From positions 1 through 64,000 of the forward strand of contig NZ_QNQT01000010.1 in NCBI RefSeq assembly GCF_003362805.1: a DNA stretch of 64,000 nucleotides. Reading direction: 5' to 3'. Below are positions 17,903-26,475 of the stretch, in pieces (the first letter of the stretch is position 1; every line of letters starts with the position of its first letter). The notes beneath the pieces were generated by a model that was not told the origin of the DNA, did no database searches, and saw nothing but the letters and a program-made list of their open reading frames with translations. Both the position numbers and the translations under genes were made by a program. Source of the DNA: Neobacillus piezotolerans (GTDB lineage Bacteria > Bacillota > Bacilli > Bacillales > Cytobacillaceae).

Positions 17903-18598
17903 ATGCAAGATAACACTATTTCTTTATACAATATGTTGAGCCATTTTTTTGAAGGCCGGGATCCGGTACAGAAGGTAAAGGCTGGGACAGTCTTGTTCCA
18001 CGAAAGAGATCGCGTCGAGTATATTTACCTCATTCAAAAGGGGAGTGCAGCAATTGGTCGCGTCCACCTAAAAGGAAAGGAATTCATCCTCAAAATCCTC
18101 AATGAGAGGGAATTGATTGTTGAATACCAGATGTTCAAGCCATTATCGAGTTACCATTTCTCCGCAAAGGCGTTAACCGACTGCGAAGTAGTCCCTATAA
18201 AGCGGGAGCAATTCGAGGAGTTCGTAACGAACGATCCAAATGCCATGTCCGCATTGGTTTCCTGGCTCAGCACCTCTTATCTGAAGGCCCAGATGAAATG
18301 CCAGGACCTCATAATGAACGGAAAAAAGGGCGGCCTTTATTCAATTTTAATCCGTCTTTGCAATTCATATGGAGTCCCTACCAAGGACGGAATCCTGATT
18401 GACCTTCCCCTTACCCACCAGGAGCTTGCCAACCTGACATACGGGACGAGGGAAGTCATCCAAAGAAGCCTGAAGGAATTAAGGGATAATGGGATAATTT
18501 CCTATGATCAGCAAAAGTTCACGGTAAAAAAATTGTCTTATTTGAGGCACGAAGTTGACTGCCAAAACTGCGCCCATGAAATCTGCGGGCTGAATTGA
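17903..18598 (+). CDS. fnr: Fnr-type Crp-family anaerobic regulator
   Basis: Crp/Fnr-family transcription factor. An N-terminal cyclic-nucleotide-binding-like beta-roll (GTVLFHERDRVEYIYLIQKGSA) is followed by a dimer helix and a winged helix-turn-helix (THQELANLTYGTREVIQRSLKEL). The C-terminus ends with C-x2-C-x4-C (about C220, C223, C228), the spacing of the [4Fe-4S]-binding cysteines of B. subtilis Fnr. An Asp near residue 135 lies close to where its Asp ligand (D141) would fall. It therefore should sense oxygen and activate anaerobic genes. The ATG at 17903 has AAAGGAG upstream; the longer frame from 17849 overlaps the promoter. fnr is not in this place in B. subtilis. Confidence 0.88.
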   Translation: MQDNTISLYNMLSHFFEGRDPVQKVKAGTVLFHERDRVEYIYLIQKGSAAIGRVHLKGKEFILKILNERELIVEYQMFKPLSSYHFSAKALTDCEVVPIKREQFEEFVTNDPNAMSALVSWLSTSYLKAQMKCQDLIMNGKKGGLYSILIRLCNSYGVPTKDGILIDLPLTHQELANLTYGTREVIQRSLKELRDNGIISYDQQKFTVKKLSYLRHEVDCQNCAHEICGLN

Positions 18599-18622
18599 GG
18601 AAAGCTTTATTTACCATTATAT

Positions 18623-18650
18623 CCGGCTCCCGCCTTAATCGGGGAGCCGG
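18623..18650 (+). terminator. Terminator after fnr
   Basis: CCGGCTCCC, loop, GGGGAGCCGG then TGTTT. A stable hairpin with a modest T tract, lying between the convergent fnr and yqgC. Confidence 0.75.
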
Positions 18651-18682
18651 TGTTTCATTTACATGCCTTCAAACAAGGCTTG

Positions 18683-19165
18683 CTAAAAGACAAGAAAGAG
18701 GAAGTAAGCGACCATCCCCGCCTGGATGACCGTTTTTGCAGCAGCCCCTCCAATAAAACCAATAACAGAGCCGAATCCTATTTTTATACTCTCGTCGAGC
18801 CTTTTCCGGTGGATGATTAATTCCGCGGCAATCGCCCCAAGGAATGGCCCAAGGATGATTCCCGCGAATGGCAGGATAAACGGGCCGGCAATAAGCCCAA
18901 TCGTACTTCCCCAAACAGCCGCCTTCGAACCTCCGTATTTTTTAATTCCAAAAACATTCGCCGCATAGTCGGCACCAAACAACAAAACTGTGAACATTGC
19001 CTCGACCGTCCAGAAAAACCAATTGAACGGCTCAAAGGAAACGAAAAACCCGTAAACAAGGAATCCCGCAAAAATAAACAAGACACTTGGAACCACCGGG
19101 AAGAATATCCCGACAAACGCGATGATAAACAATAAAATGACGATCGCTAAAATAAACCCTTCCAT
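18683..19165 (-). CDS. yqgC: YqgC-like DUF456 membrane protein
   Basis: A 160-residue integral membrane protein of the DUF456 family, with four or five hydrophobic segments and Gly-rich helices (AGPFILPFAGIILGPFLGA) typical of the family. Size and position next to yqgB match B. subtilis YqgC. Function unknown. Convergent with fnr. AAAGGAGCAA ribosome binding site. Confidence 0.85.
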   Translation of the reverse strand: MEGFILAIVILLFIIAFVGIFFPVVPSVLFIFAGFLVYGFFVSFEPFNWFFWTVEAMFTVLLFGADYAANVFGIKKYGGSKAAVWGSTIGLIAGPFILPFAGIILGPFLGAIAAELIIHRKRLDESIKIGFGSVIGFIGGAAAKTVIQAGMVAYFLFLVF

Positions 19166-19310
19166 CTCTAATTGCTCCTTTTTCCAATATAACTTCCTAC
19201 TACCCCTGTTCCCCTATATTCCAACCATTTCACTCCCGCTTTTTGTGCTTGTGATTACAGATATATAGAGATAAAATGAAAGGGCTGAAACTTGTTAGGG
19301 GTGTGTTTTC

Positions 19311-20081
19311 ATGAATGTTTTTAAACAGATGTACAAAAGTTTGTATTCCCCAAGGGACATTGCCATTTACCGGTTTCAGGGGATTGGCAAAACGATTCTC
19401 TATGTATTTCTACTGACCTTGCTGTCGGTGCTTCCTACCTTTTACCATTTTAGCATTGCAATTAATAATGGGATACAGGCAGCCGAGGAAATCATGAGGG
19501 AAGAACTTCCTGATTTTACGATTAAAAACGGGGAATTGGACTCGGAGAACAAAGTGCCTGTCACGATAGAGCGTGATGGATTTTCAATAACAATCGACCC
19601 GACTGGTTCGGTAAGCGGCAAAGATTTGGCGAACACCGGAAACACTTTTGCCTTATTGAAGGATGAGTTCGCACTCGCTGCTGGCGGTAACGTACAGACC
19701 TACCCTTATTCGATGATTGATGCAACGGAAGTCGGCAAACAGGATTTCGTTGACTTTTTCGCTTCAATGGATGGCGTAACCTATATCATCCTTCCTATCG
19801 CGTTTGTTTTCATTTATCTTGTATCATCCGCGATGAAATTCATTGAAGTCAGTGTCCTGGCCATGATGGGCCTGATTCTTAAGAATATTGGCGGAAGGCG
19901 CCTAAATTACGGCCACCTTTGGAGGATGGCCGCATACAGCGTGACAATCTCAACTGTCTTTTTTACAATCATGGAAGCAATCAAAACGCCTGTCCCGAGC
20001 GGCTTCCTTATTAACTGGCTCGTTTCCGCGATCGTCCTCTACCTTGCGATCAATGAAACCCCTGCTCCAAAAAAAGCATAA
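19311..20081 (+). CDS. yqgB: YqgB-like DUF1189 membrane protein
   Basis: A 256-residue membrane protein of the DUF1189 family: one N-terminal span after the conserved YKSLYSPRDIAIYRFQGIG start, an extracytoplasmic domain of about 110 residues, then three or four C-terminal spans. Length and position match B. subtilis YqgB. Function unknown. Starts with ATG behind GGGGTGTG. Confidence 0.85.
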   Translation: MNVFKQMYKSLYSPRDIAIYRFQGIGKTILYVFLLTLLSVLPTFYHFSIAINNGIQAAEEIMREELPDFTIKNGELDSENKVPVTIERDGFSITIDPTGSVSGKDLANTGNTFALLKDEFALAAGGNVQTYPYSMIDATEVGKQDFVDFFASMDGVTYIILPIAFVFIYLVSSAMKFIEVSVLAMMGLILKNIGGRRLNYGHLWRMAAYSVTISTVFFTIMEAIKTPVPSGFLINWLVSAIVLYLAINETPAPKKA

Positions 20082-20098
20082 TACTGCTTGACCGAAAA

Positions 20099-20129
20099 TA
20101 GCAGCTCCCTTCCAGGGGCTGCTTTTTTT
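20099..20129 (+). terminator. Terminator after yqgB
   Basis: AGCAGCTCCC, TTCC, AGGGGCTGCT followed by seven T. Confidence 0.85.
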
Positions 20130-20195
20130 GATGAACCGGTCTATTTCCGCTGAAAGGGCATATATATGAAAAAAATCGCGCTGGAGGCCTGTCCC

Positions 20196-20516
20196 ATGAA
20201 AAAAATGATTGCAGTCCTTTTCTTTGCCGCCTTGTTTATCAGCATGTATGTTGACTTAACTGCCGGCACACTGACCGTATCTATTGCAGCCCCCCCACCC
20301 AAAAGCGTTGAGGCATCAGACATTGGGATATCAAATTTCACCGCAGTGGTGCAGCCCGGGCAGACACTCCTTTCCGTTATTGAAAAAAGGCGCGGCAGCA
20401 CCCCGAATGTATCCATTGACAAACTGATTGCCGATTTTAAAGCCCTGAATCCAGGGGCTTCCCCTGAACTCCTTCAAATAGGGAAAGAGTACCGGTTCCC
20501 TGTTTATGAACGGTAG
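20196..20516 (+). CDS. yqfZ: YqfZ-like exported LysM-like protein
   Basis: A 106-residue protein with an N-terminal hydrophobic signal or anchor (MIAVLFFAALFISMYV) and a C-terminal LysM-like segment (VVQPGQTLLSVIEKR ... LNPGASPELLQIGKEYRFP). It is probably wall-associated. B. subtilis YqfZ has a similar size and lies next to ispG. I chose the ATG at 20196 with GGAGG eight bases upstream; an ATG at 20166 is also possible. Confidence 0.75.
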   Translation: MKKMIAVLFFAALFISMYVDLTAGTLTVSIAAPPPKSVEASDIGISNFTAVVQPGQTLLSVIEKRRGSTPNVSIDKLIADFKALNPGASPELLQIGKEYRFPVYER

Positions 20517-20540
20517 AAGCTTGCCGAAAAGCACCTTACC

Positions 20541-20569
20541 TTGTAAGATTGCCCGGGTACTGATAAAAT
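20541..20569 (+). promoter_or_regulatory. SigA-type promoter for ispG
   Basis: TTGTAA (20541-20546), 17 bases, TAAAAT (20564-20569), 60 bases before the GTG start of ispG. Confidence 0.6.
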
Positions 20570-20628
20570 AATGGAGTATTGTTTATTAATCATGTATTTA
20601 TCCGTACGCAAAAAGGAGCGAACTGCAC

Positions 20629-21735
20629 GTGAATGAAATTATACATCGCACAAAAACACGTCCGGTTAAAGTTGGTAACCTGACCATTGGCGGAAACAAC
20701 GAGCTTATTATACAGAGCATGACTACAACAAAAACCCACGATGTCGAGGCTACGGTCGCTGAAATTAAAAGGCTTGAAGACGCGGGATGCCAGATTGTAC
20801 GTGTCGCATGTCCGGATGAGCGGGCCGCCAACGCGATAGCCGAGATCAAAAAAAGGATTAATATCCCCCTTGTAGTCGACATTCACTTCGACTACAAGCT
20901 TGCATTAAAAGCAATTGAAGGCGGAGCCGATAAAATAAGGATTAACCCAGGAAATATCGGGAAGCGCGAAAAAGTCGAAGCAGTCGTAAAAGCGGCTAAG
21001 GAGCGGGGCATTCCAATCAGGATTGGCGTCAATGCCGGTTCGTTGGAAAAGAAGATTCTTGAGAAATATGGGTATCCAACCGCGGACGGCATGGTTGAAA
21101 GCGCGCTTCACCATATTAAAATCCTTGAAGACCTCGATTTCCATGACATCATCGTTTCAATGAAAGCATCAGACGTAAACCTAGCTATTGAAGCGTATAG
21201 TAAGGCTGCCAGGGCATTCGATTATCCGCTCCATCTGGGTATTACTGAATCAGGGACGCTTTTCTCTGGTACGGTCAAAAGTGCTGCCGGTCTTGGCGCG
21301 TTATTGAACATGGGAATTGGCAACACATTAAGGATATCCCTTAGCGCCGATCCGGTACAGGAAGTCAAAGTCGCCAGGGAACTTTTGAAGGTATTTGGCC
21401 TCTCTTCCAATGCCGCAACCCTTATCTCCTGCCCGACATGCGGCAGGATTGAAATCGACCTAATCAGCATTGCCAATGAAGTTGAAGAATATATTTCACA
21501 AATCAAAGCACCTATAAAAATCGCTGTTCTTGGCTGCGCCGTTAACGGACCAGGTGAAGCACGCGAAGCGGATATCGGCATTGCGGGTGCCCGCGGCGAA
21601 GGACTTCTTTTCCGTCATGGTGAAATTATCCGGAAAGTACCGGAAGAAACAATGGTAGAGGAATTGAAAAAGGAAATTGACGCCATCGCGGAGGAATACT
21701 TCCAAAAGCAGGCTCTTGAAAAACAAGGGGTATAA
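20629..21735 (+). CDS. ispG: 4-hydroxy-3-methylbut-2-enyl diphosphate synthase (flavodoxin)
   Basis: Penultimate MEP-pathway enzyme, reducing methylerythritol cyclodiphosphate to HMBPP with a [4Fe-4S] cluster. The TIM-barrel part begins [13 protein letters not shown]. The cluster ligands are in SCPTCGR and [11 protein letters not shown], with the partner Glu downstream. Length 368 aa is the usual two-domain bacterial form. It starts with GTG behind AAAAGGAG. ispH, the next enzyme, is 7 kb downstream on the same strand, so both final steps of isoprenoid precursor synthesis are in this window. Confidence 0.97.
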   Translation: MNEIIHRTKTRPVKVGNLTIGGNNELIIQSMTTTKTHDVEATVAEIKRLEDAGCQIVRVACPDERAANAIAEIKKRINIPLVVDIHFDYKLALKAIEGGADKIRINPGNIGKREKVEAVVKAAKERGIPIRIGVNAGSLEKKILEKYGYPTADGMVESALHHIKILEDLDFHDIIVSMKASDVNLAIEAYSKAARAFDYPLHLGITESGTLFSGTVKSAAGLGALLNMGIGNTLRISLSADPVQEVKVARELLKVFGLSSNAATLISCPTCGRIEIDLISIANEVEEYISQIKAPIKIAVLGCAVNGPGEAREADIGIAGARGEGLLFRHGEIIRKVPEETMVEELKKEIDAIAEEYFQKQALEKQGV

Positions 21736-21741
21736 CGAATG

Positions 21742-21770
21742 AGAGGCCCGGCGGTCGCCAGGCCTCTTTT
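21742..21770 (+). terminator. Terminator after ispG
   Basis: GAGGCC, GC-rich loop, GGCCTC then TTTT, between convergent ispG and the DUF protein gene. Confidence 0.75.
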
Positions 21771-21789
21771 CTATTGCCCCAGTTAAAGC

Positions 21790-22263
21790 CTAGAAAAAGG
21801 GTGTAATAAAGATCCCGATGATAAGAGAAATCGCACCGATGCCGATTGCCCACCCGCCAGATTTTGTCGCTCCTCTTCTCATCGCCAGGAATCCAACTAT
21901 GATTCCTGCCGCGCCAAGAATGACCGGCATGATGAACAAGGATAAAATCGCCAGCGCTAGCCCTGCGAAACCAAGCATGCCTCCCGCGGTGTCACGGTCC
22001 ATTTCACGCTGGTCATACCGTTCTTCCATCCTGTTTTGCCGGATTGGGACGGGAGCCGCTAATTCAGCCGCGGTTTCTTCCCGATTATCGTTGTGGACGG
22101 CTGATTGAGAAGCTGCTGTGGAACTCACCCCGGGTGTACCGGTAGGTGCCGGAAGCAGCACGACCGATTCCGTAGAGGTTTCTTCGTTATAGTTGGAAGG
22201 CTGTCGCTCCCGGCTATAGTTTTCCTGCATCGAGTTGTTGTTATCCCTTGATTGATCGGCCAC
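21790..22263 (-). CDS. yqfX: YqfX-like small membrane protein
   Basis: A 157-residue protein with a hydrophilic N-terminal half (rich in N, E, Q and S) and a C-terminal half with two Gly-rich transmembrane hairpins (GMLGFAGLALAILSLF, LGAAGIIVGFLAM). This layout resembles DUF4190-type proteins and B. subtilis YqfX, which occupies this site. The start is a GTG behind GAGGG. Function unknown. It is transcribed toward ispG. Confidence 0.65.
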   Translation of the reverse strand: MADQSRDNNNSMQENYSRERQPSNYNEETSTESVVLLPAPTGTPGVSSTAASQSAVHNDNREETAAELAAPVPIRQNRMEERYDQREMDRDTAGGMLGFAGLALAILSLFIMPVILGAAGIIVGFLAMRRGATKSGGWAIGIGAISLIIGIFITPFF

Positions 22264-22428
22264 CTAAAATCCCTCGCTTTCAAAAGGTAGGAGCCTTCTT
22301 AGTGTTTGCATGCCCGCTTTTTTTACTATGTCAATCTTTGCATGGACTACACAGAACTGTTTTTTTGGTAAAATAAGATGATGTACATGAGCATTTGCAG
22401 ACAGAAAGTGACAAAAGGAGTTTTATTC

Positions 22429-23004
22429 ATGAAAAGAATAGGAATTGATATTGATGGGACGGTAACCTCCCCATCAAGCATCTTGCCGTATATAAACAAA
22501 GCATTTAACCTGAATGTTACCCTGGAAGATGTTAAAGAATACGACCTTCTCCATCTTGTGGACATTCCGAGGGAGCAATTTGCCAAGTGGTTTGAAGGAG
22601 CGGAACCGGAAATTTATAACGGTTCCCCTTTAGCGGAAGGAGCCAGGGAAGTTCTGACAAAGTGGGCAAACCATTATGAACTGTACTTTATTAGCGCGCG
22701 TGCATCCCATTTGCTTGATTTGACCAGGCAATGGTTCACCGCCAACGAACTCGCCTACCATCATATCGAACTAATTGGTACACACAACAAAATCGCGACC
22801 GCTAAAAAATACGGTGTGGATTTGTTTTTGGAAGACAAGCATGACAACGCTGTTTCCATCCATGAAGAATGTGGTATACCAGTACTATTATTTGACGCTC
22901 CGTATAACCGCGATCCAATTCCTGATGGCGTTATCCGGGTAGCAAACTGGCAGGAAGCGAATGAATGGATAAAAAAGCAGATATGCAAAAAAGCCTCTGA
23001 ATAA
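22429..23004 (+). CDS. yqfW: Putative HAD-family nucleotidase YqfW
   Basis: A 191-residue HAD-superfamily protein related to 5'(3')-deoxyribonucleotidases. The nucleophile motif is GIDIDGTVTS at the N-terminus. FISARAS supplies motif II, and DLFLEDKHDNA carries the acidic motif. It likely removes phosphate from small nucleotides, substrate unproven. ATG at 22429 follows AAAGGAG; the longer frame is unsupported. It converges on zur with a shared terminator. Confidence 0.8.
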   Translation: MKRIGIDIDGTVTSPSSILPYINKAFNLNVTLEDVKEYDLLHLVDIPREQFAKWFEGAEPEIYNGSPLAEGAREVLTKWANHYELYFISARASHLLDLTRQWFTANELAYHHIELIGTHNKIATAKKYGVDLFLEDKHDNAVSIHEECGIPVLLFDAPYNRDPIPDGVIRVANWQEANEWIKKQICKKASE

Positions 23005-23017
23005 AGAGGCTTTTTTT
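22987..23017. terminator. Bidirectional terminator between yqfW and zur
   Basis: AAAAAAGCCTCT, GAATAA, AGAGGCTTTTTTT. The A and T tracts let it act on both strands. The yqfW stop is in its loop and the zur stop abuts its end. Confidence 0.85.
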
Positions 23018-23427
23018 CATACGCATTCAGGGCATTTCCCGTATATTTCAAACTTATGGCCCGATATATCATAGCCGTTAAGGTCTTCACCAAGGCCGTT
23101 CATTGGGCAAGTGCCAAGTTCCTTTGTCTTTCCGCACTCCAGACAGATAAAGTGGTGATGGTGCGCTGTCCGGGAGCAAGTGAACCGGAAATGCTTTTCA
23201 CCGGAAAGGTCCGTCGTTTCCAATATCCCGAGTTCCGCGAATAATGACAGGTTCCTGTAAATAGTATCAAAACTAAGGCCTGGGTATTCCCCTTTGAGCC
23301 TCTCAAGTACATCCTTTGCTGTTAAATACTTATTGCTTATTGAAAAAAGCTGGAGCATTTCTTCCCTTTTACCTGTATACTTATATCCTTTTTCCTTTAA
23401 AAAATCCAGGGCTTCGTTTACATCCAT
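23017..23427 (-). CDS. zur: Zinc-responsive Fur-family repressor Zur
   Basis: Fur-superfamily metalloregulator. An N-terminal winged helix ([12 protein letters not shown] ... [15 protein letters not shown]) is followed by a dimer domain with HHHHFIC and two CxxC pairs (CLECG and CPEC) that form a structural zinc site. Immediate linkage to a zinc-type ABC permease and ATPase supports Zur over Fur or PerR. The ATG at 23427 has AAGGGGTG upstream; a GTG at 23436 overlaps the znuB stop. It is the last gene of the znuC-znuB-zur operon. Confidence 0.88.
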   Translation of the reverse strand: MDVNEALDFLKEKGYKYTGKREEMLQLFSISNKYLTAKDVLERLKGEYPGLSFDTIYRNLSLFAELGILETTDLSGEKHFRFTCSRTAHHHHFICLECGKTKELGTCPMNGLGEDLNGYDISGHKFEIYGKCPECV

Positions 23428-23432
23428 TCCAA

Positions 23433-24284
23433 TCACCCCTTTGCAAATCTTCTCTTCAAGCCCGCCTTTTTGTAAATAATCGCGCCAACTAAAATTGCAA
23501 TTGCGAGAAGGACAATCGTTCCCCCGGGAGCCAAATCAAGATAGTATGCGGCGAAGAGGCCGCCTATTACCGAAATTTCCCCAAACGCCACAGATAAAAA
23601 GATTGCCTGCTTAAAACCCTTTGCTATCCTCATGCTGGCTGCGACAGGCAGCGTCATGAGCGACGAAACAAGCAGGATCCCGACTATCCTCATGGAGGCC
23701 GCAATGACAAGCGCCACCATCACAATGAAAACAAAATGGATCGCCTTTGAGGCGATGCCCGAAGCCTTTGCATGCTCTTCGTCAAACGAAAGCAAAAACA
23801 GCTCTTTATACAATAAGACTACGACCGCAAGGACAAACACACTAATTGCGGCTATCGTCCAAACATCGACCCGGCTGACGGCGGTAACGCTACCGAACAA
23901 ATAGCTGAAAAGGTCCGCATTGAACCCATCAGCGAGCGAGATGAATATTACGCCTATTCCAATCCCACCGGAAAGGATGATTGGAATGGCGAGTTCCTGA
24001 TAATGTTTATATACGTCCCTAAGCTTTTCGATGAAAAGGGAACCCGCCACCGAAAACGCCATACCCATATATAAAGGATTGATGGCGCCGGAAAGGCCAA
24101 GTTTTTTCTCCAAAAGGAGGCTTGCTGCAATGCCGGACAATGTTACATGGCTTAATGCATCTGCGATGAGCGAGAGGCGCCTGACAACAATGAATACCCC
24201 CAAAAGAGGAGCGATCACACCGATTAAGGCCCCGGAGAGGAACGTATTCTGCAGAAATTCATAACGAAGGATCCCGCTTATCAT
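23433..24284 (-). CDS. znuB: Zinc ABC transporter permease (ZnuB-like)
   Basis: Metal ABC permease of the ABC-3 family, about eight hydrophobic segments, 283 aa. [10 protein letters not shown] and the C-terminal [11 protein letters not shown] are typical of manganese/zinc permeases. It is coupled to znuC by a four-base ATGA overlap and followed within a few bases by zur, which argues for zinc. No metal-binding lipoprotein gene is adjacent, so the receptor must lie elsewhere, as in B. subtilis for the yqfU-zur cluster. Confidence 0.85.
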   Translation of the reverse strand: MISGILRYEFLQNTFLSGALIGVIAPLLGVFIVVRRLSLIADALSHVTLSGIAASLLLEKKLGLSGAINPLYMGMAFSVAGSLFIEKLRDVYKHYQELAIPIILSGGIGIGVIFISLADGFNADLFSYLFGSVTAVSRVDVWTIAAISVFVLAVVVLLYKELFLLSFDEEHAKASGIASKAIHFVFIVMVALVIAASMRIVGILLVSSLMTLPVAASMRIAKGFKQAIFLSVAFGEISVIGGLFAAYYLDLAPGGTIVLLAIAILVGAIIYKKAGLKRRFAKG

Positions 24285-25054
24285 CTTCCCGCCTCCCCGT
24301 GGTGATGGTGGTTAAGGAGATGGATTCCATGGCCATATATATCCGAGAGCCCGTTTTCAGCCATCTCCTCAAATTCGGCGGCTCCTCCATGAAAATGAAG
24401 GTGCTTATTCAGGCAGGCGACATGGGTAACGGTTTCCGAGATTGTTCCAATATCATGCGTTACAAGCAAAAGAGTAATGCCACGCTCCTTATTCAATGTT
24501 TCGAGCATGTCATAAAACACATTGACGCGCCTGGTATCTACGCCTACAGTTGGCTCGTCCAGAATAAGCAGTTCAGGATCGCTTACGAGGGCCCTTGCGA
24601 TAAAAACCCTTTGTTGCTGGCCGCCGGAAAGCTCCCCGATGTTTTTTGCCGAAAATTCAGCCATGCCGACAGATTCCAGGGCTTTATGGACCTTCTGCCA
24701 ATCACTGCTCCGCATAAAGCTGAACAAGCCGATTTTCCTGGTCAATCCGCTTGAAACCACTTCTTCAACCGTAGCGGGAAACCCCGAATTGAACGAGTTT
24801 GCTTTTTGGGAAACATAGCCTATTTTATGCCACTCCGAAAATGAGCCAATTGGTTTTCCAAAAAGGCGGATTTCCCCTTCCTGTGGGGAAAGGAGGCCGA
24901 GAATCAGTTTAAGGAGCGTCGACTTTCCTGAGCCATTTGGCCCGACAATTCCAAGGAAAGCCCCTTTTGGAACGGTTAAATTAATATCTTCTAGGACTAT
25001 TTCCTTCTCATATCGATAAGAAAGCCCCTTTATTTCTATCACTGGCACTGCCAT
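24281..25054 (-). CDS. znuC: Zinc ABC transporter ATP-binding protein (ZnuC-like)
   Basis: ATPase of the metal importer. Walker A GPNGSGKST, signature LSGGQQQR, Walker B LLILDEPTVGVD and switch VTHDIG are intact. The C-terminus is His-rich (YGHGIHLLNHHHHGEAG), which may buffer or sense zinc. First gene of znuC-znuB-zur, 257 aa. An ATG follows AAGGTGATTAT. Confidence 0.88.
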   Translation of the reverse strand: MAVPVIEIKGLSYRYEKEIVLEDINLTVPKGAFLGIVGPNGSGKSTLLKLILGLLSPQEGEIRLFGKPIGSFSEWHKIGYVSQKANSFNSGFPATVEEVVSSGLTRKIGLFSFMRSSDWQKVHKALESVGMAEFSAKNIGELSGGQQQRVFIARALVSDPELLILDEPTVGVDTRRVNVFYDMLETLNKERGITLLLVTHDIGTISETVTHVACLNKHLHFHGGAAEFEEMAENGLSDIYGHGIHLLNHHHHGEAGR

Positions 25055-25069
25055 ATAATCACCTTATTT

Positions 25070-25084
25070 TAAGAATCATTCCGA
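25070..25084 (-). promoter_or_regulatory. Candidate Zur operator before znuC
   Basis: TCGGAATGATTCTTA compared with the Zur consensus TCGTAATnATTACGA: one half-site is nearly complete, the other partial. It lies between the predicted -10 and the znuC start, a sensible place for repression by the Zur encoded in the same operon. Match is imperfect. Confidence 0.45.
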
Positions 25085-25096
25085 TTTACGTTATGT

Positions 25097-25125
25097 AGTA
25101 TAACCCAGTTCCCGGATGTTGTAAA
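25097..25125 (-). promoter_or_regulatory. SigA-type promoter for znuC-znuB-zur
   Basis: TTTACA (25120-25125), 17 bases, TATACT (25097-25102), close to consensus and upstream of the candidate Zur site. Confidence 0.65.
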
Positions 25126-25199
25126 GCCGCCTGTCCAGCAAGTACTTTTTTGCACTGTTTTTCCAATATCAACATACATTAGGAAGGGGAGTGATGAGA

Positions 25200-25454
25200 A
25201 TGAGGATTTTCGAAAATATTATCAACCACAAAATAAATACCATAACTACGGATGAACTGCTTAATTACGCAAACCAGTTCGAAATTTCCATCAACAAAAA
25301 CCAGGCAAGCAAGATTGCCTCATACTTAAGAGGGAAACAGGTGAATATTTTTGATAGCGCCCAAAGAGCCTCGATCATTAAGGAAGTCGCCAAAATTGCG
25401 GGCCCTGAAACTGCCCGGGAAGTAAATAAGCTTTTTCTTAAATTCACCAGCTGA
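25200..25454 (+). CDS. yqfT: YqfT-like DUF2624 protein
   Basis: An 84-residue cytosolic helical protein of the DUF2624 family: NHKINTITTDELLNYA and SKIASYLRGKQVNIF are typical, then EVNKLFLKFTS at the C-terminus. Position between zur/znu and nfo matches yqfT. The ATG at 25200 has AAGGGGAG eight bases upstream; earlier in-frame starts overlap that site. Function unknown. Confidence 0.8.
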   Translation: MRIFENIINHKINTITTDELLNYANQFEISINKNQASKIASYLRGKQVNIFDSAQRASIIKEVAKIAGPETAREVNKLFLKFTS

Positions 25455-25481
25455 AAAAATTTGCAGATTCCAAAACAAAAT

Positions 25482-25520
25482 TAAGCCTTCCGCCCGCGCG
25501 ATACGGACAGAAGGCTTTTC
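25482..25520. terminator. Terminator between yqfT and nfo
   Basis: AAGCCTTC, 17-base GC-rich loop, GAAGGCTTTTC; convergent genes share it. Confidence 0.65.
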
Positions 25521-25542
25521 CCGTTTTCATTAAAGCACTTAT

Positions 25543-26436
25543 TTATACATGAACCGGAATCCCCTTCAGGCTTGGGTCAAAAACCTGATTCCTCAGCATT
25601 TCGATTTCATGCTTATACGGAGCCTTTTGGTTTTTCTTGTCTTCTCCGACATATGGAGTCTCAAGGATTTTTGGGACATGAATCAATTGCGGATGATGGA
25701 CAATGCGGCTTAATGCGTCAAAGCCGATATGGCCGTACCCAATATTTTCATGGCGGTCCTTCCTCATCCCGACAGCATTCTTGCTATCGTTAATATGAAG
25801 GACTTTAAGCCTGTCAATCCCGATGATTTTATCAAACTTTTCAAGGACGCCGTCAAAGTCGTTTATGATATCATACCCCGCATCATGGGTATGGCATGTA
25901 TCGAAACAGATGGATAGCTGGTCGTTATAGGTTACCCCGTCAATGATCATCGCCAGCTCTTCGAATGTTTTTCCGCATTCCGACCCTTTACCCGCCATCG
26001 TTTCAAGGGCCACCTGGACTTTTTCTTGTCCGGTCAGCACCTCGTTCAATCCTTCGACAATCTTCCGGATCCCTTCTTCCGTTCCCGCGCCAACATGGGC
26101 ACCGGGATGAAGGACGATTTGGGTTGCGCCGATCGCTTCGGTCCGATCGATTTCAGAGCGCAAAAAGTTCACCCCTAATTCGAAGGTGGCCGGATTCACT
26201 ATATTCCCGATATTGATGATGTATGGGGCATGGACGATAATTTCTGAAATTCCGTTCTCTTCCATATGCCTTCTGCCAGCCTCGATATTCAATTCCTCAA
26301 TCTTTTTTCTTCTTGTATTTTGCGGGGCGCCAGTATAAATCATGAATGTATTCGAACCATAGGAGACAGCTTCCTTGCTGGCTGTAAGGAGCATTTCCTT
26401 CCCGCTCATTGACACATGGGAGCCAATTTTCAACAT
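25543..26436 (-). CDS. nfo: Endonuclease IV (AP endonuclease)
   Basis: Zinc-dependent AP endonuclease in base-excision repair. The TIM-barrel starts [11 protein letters not shown]. Metal ligands are in [31 protein letters not shown] and [11 protein letters not shown]. Length 297 aa is typical. I chose ATG 26436 behind AAGGAGAAAGG. It follows cshB by 39 bases and is probably co-transcribed. B. subtilis Nfo (YqfS) protects spores. Confidence 0.95.
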   Translation of the reverse strand: MLKIGSHVSMSGKEMLLTASKEAVSYGSNTFMIYTGAPQNTRRKKIEELNIEAGRRHMEENGISEIIVHAPYIINIGNIVNPATFELGVNFLRSEIDRTEAIGATQIVLHPGAHVGAGTEEGIRKIVEGLNEVLTGQEKVQVALETMAGKGSECGKTFEELAMIIDGVTYNDQLSICFDTCHTHDAGYDIINDFDGVLEKFDKIIGIDRLKVLHINDSKNAVGMRKDRHENIGYGHIGFDALSRIVHHPQLIHVPKILETPYVGEDKKNQKAPYKHEIEMLRNQVFDPSLKGIPVHV

Positions 26437-26475
26437 GTACCTTTCTCCTTCCGCATGGGGCAACTTTACCCTACT

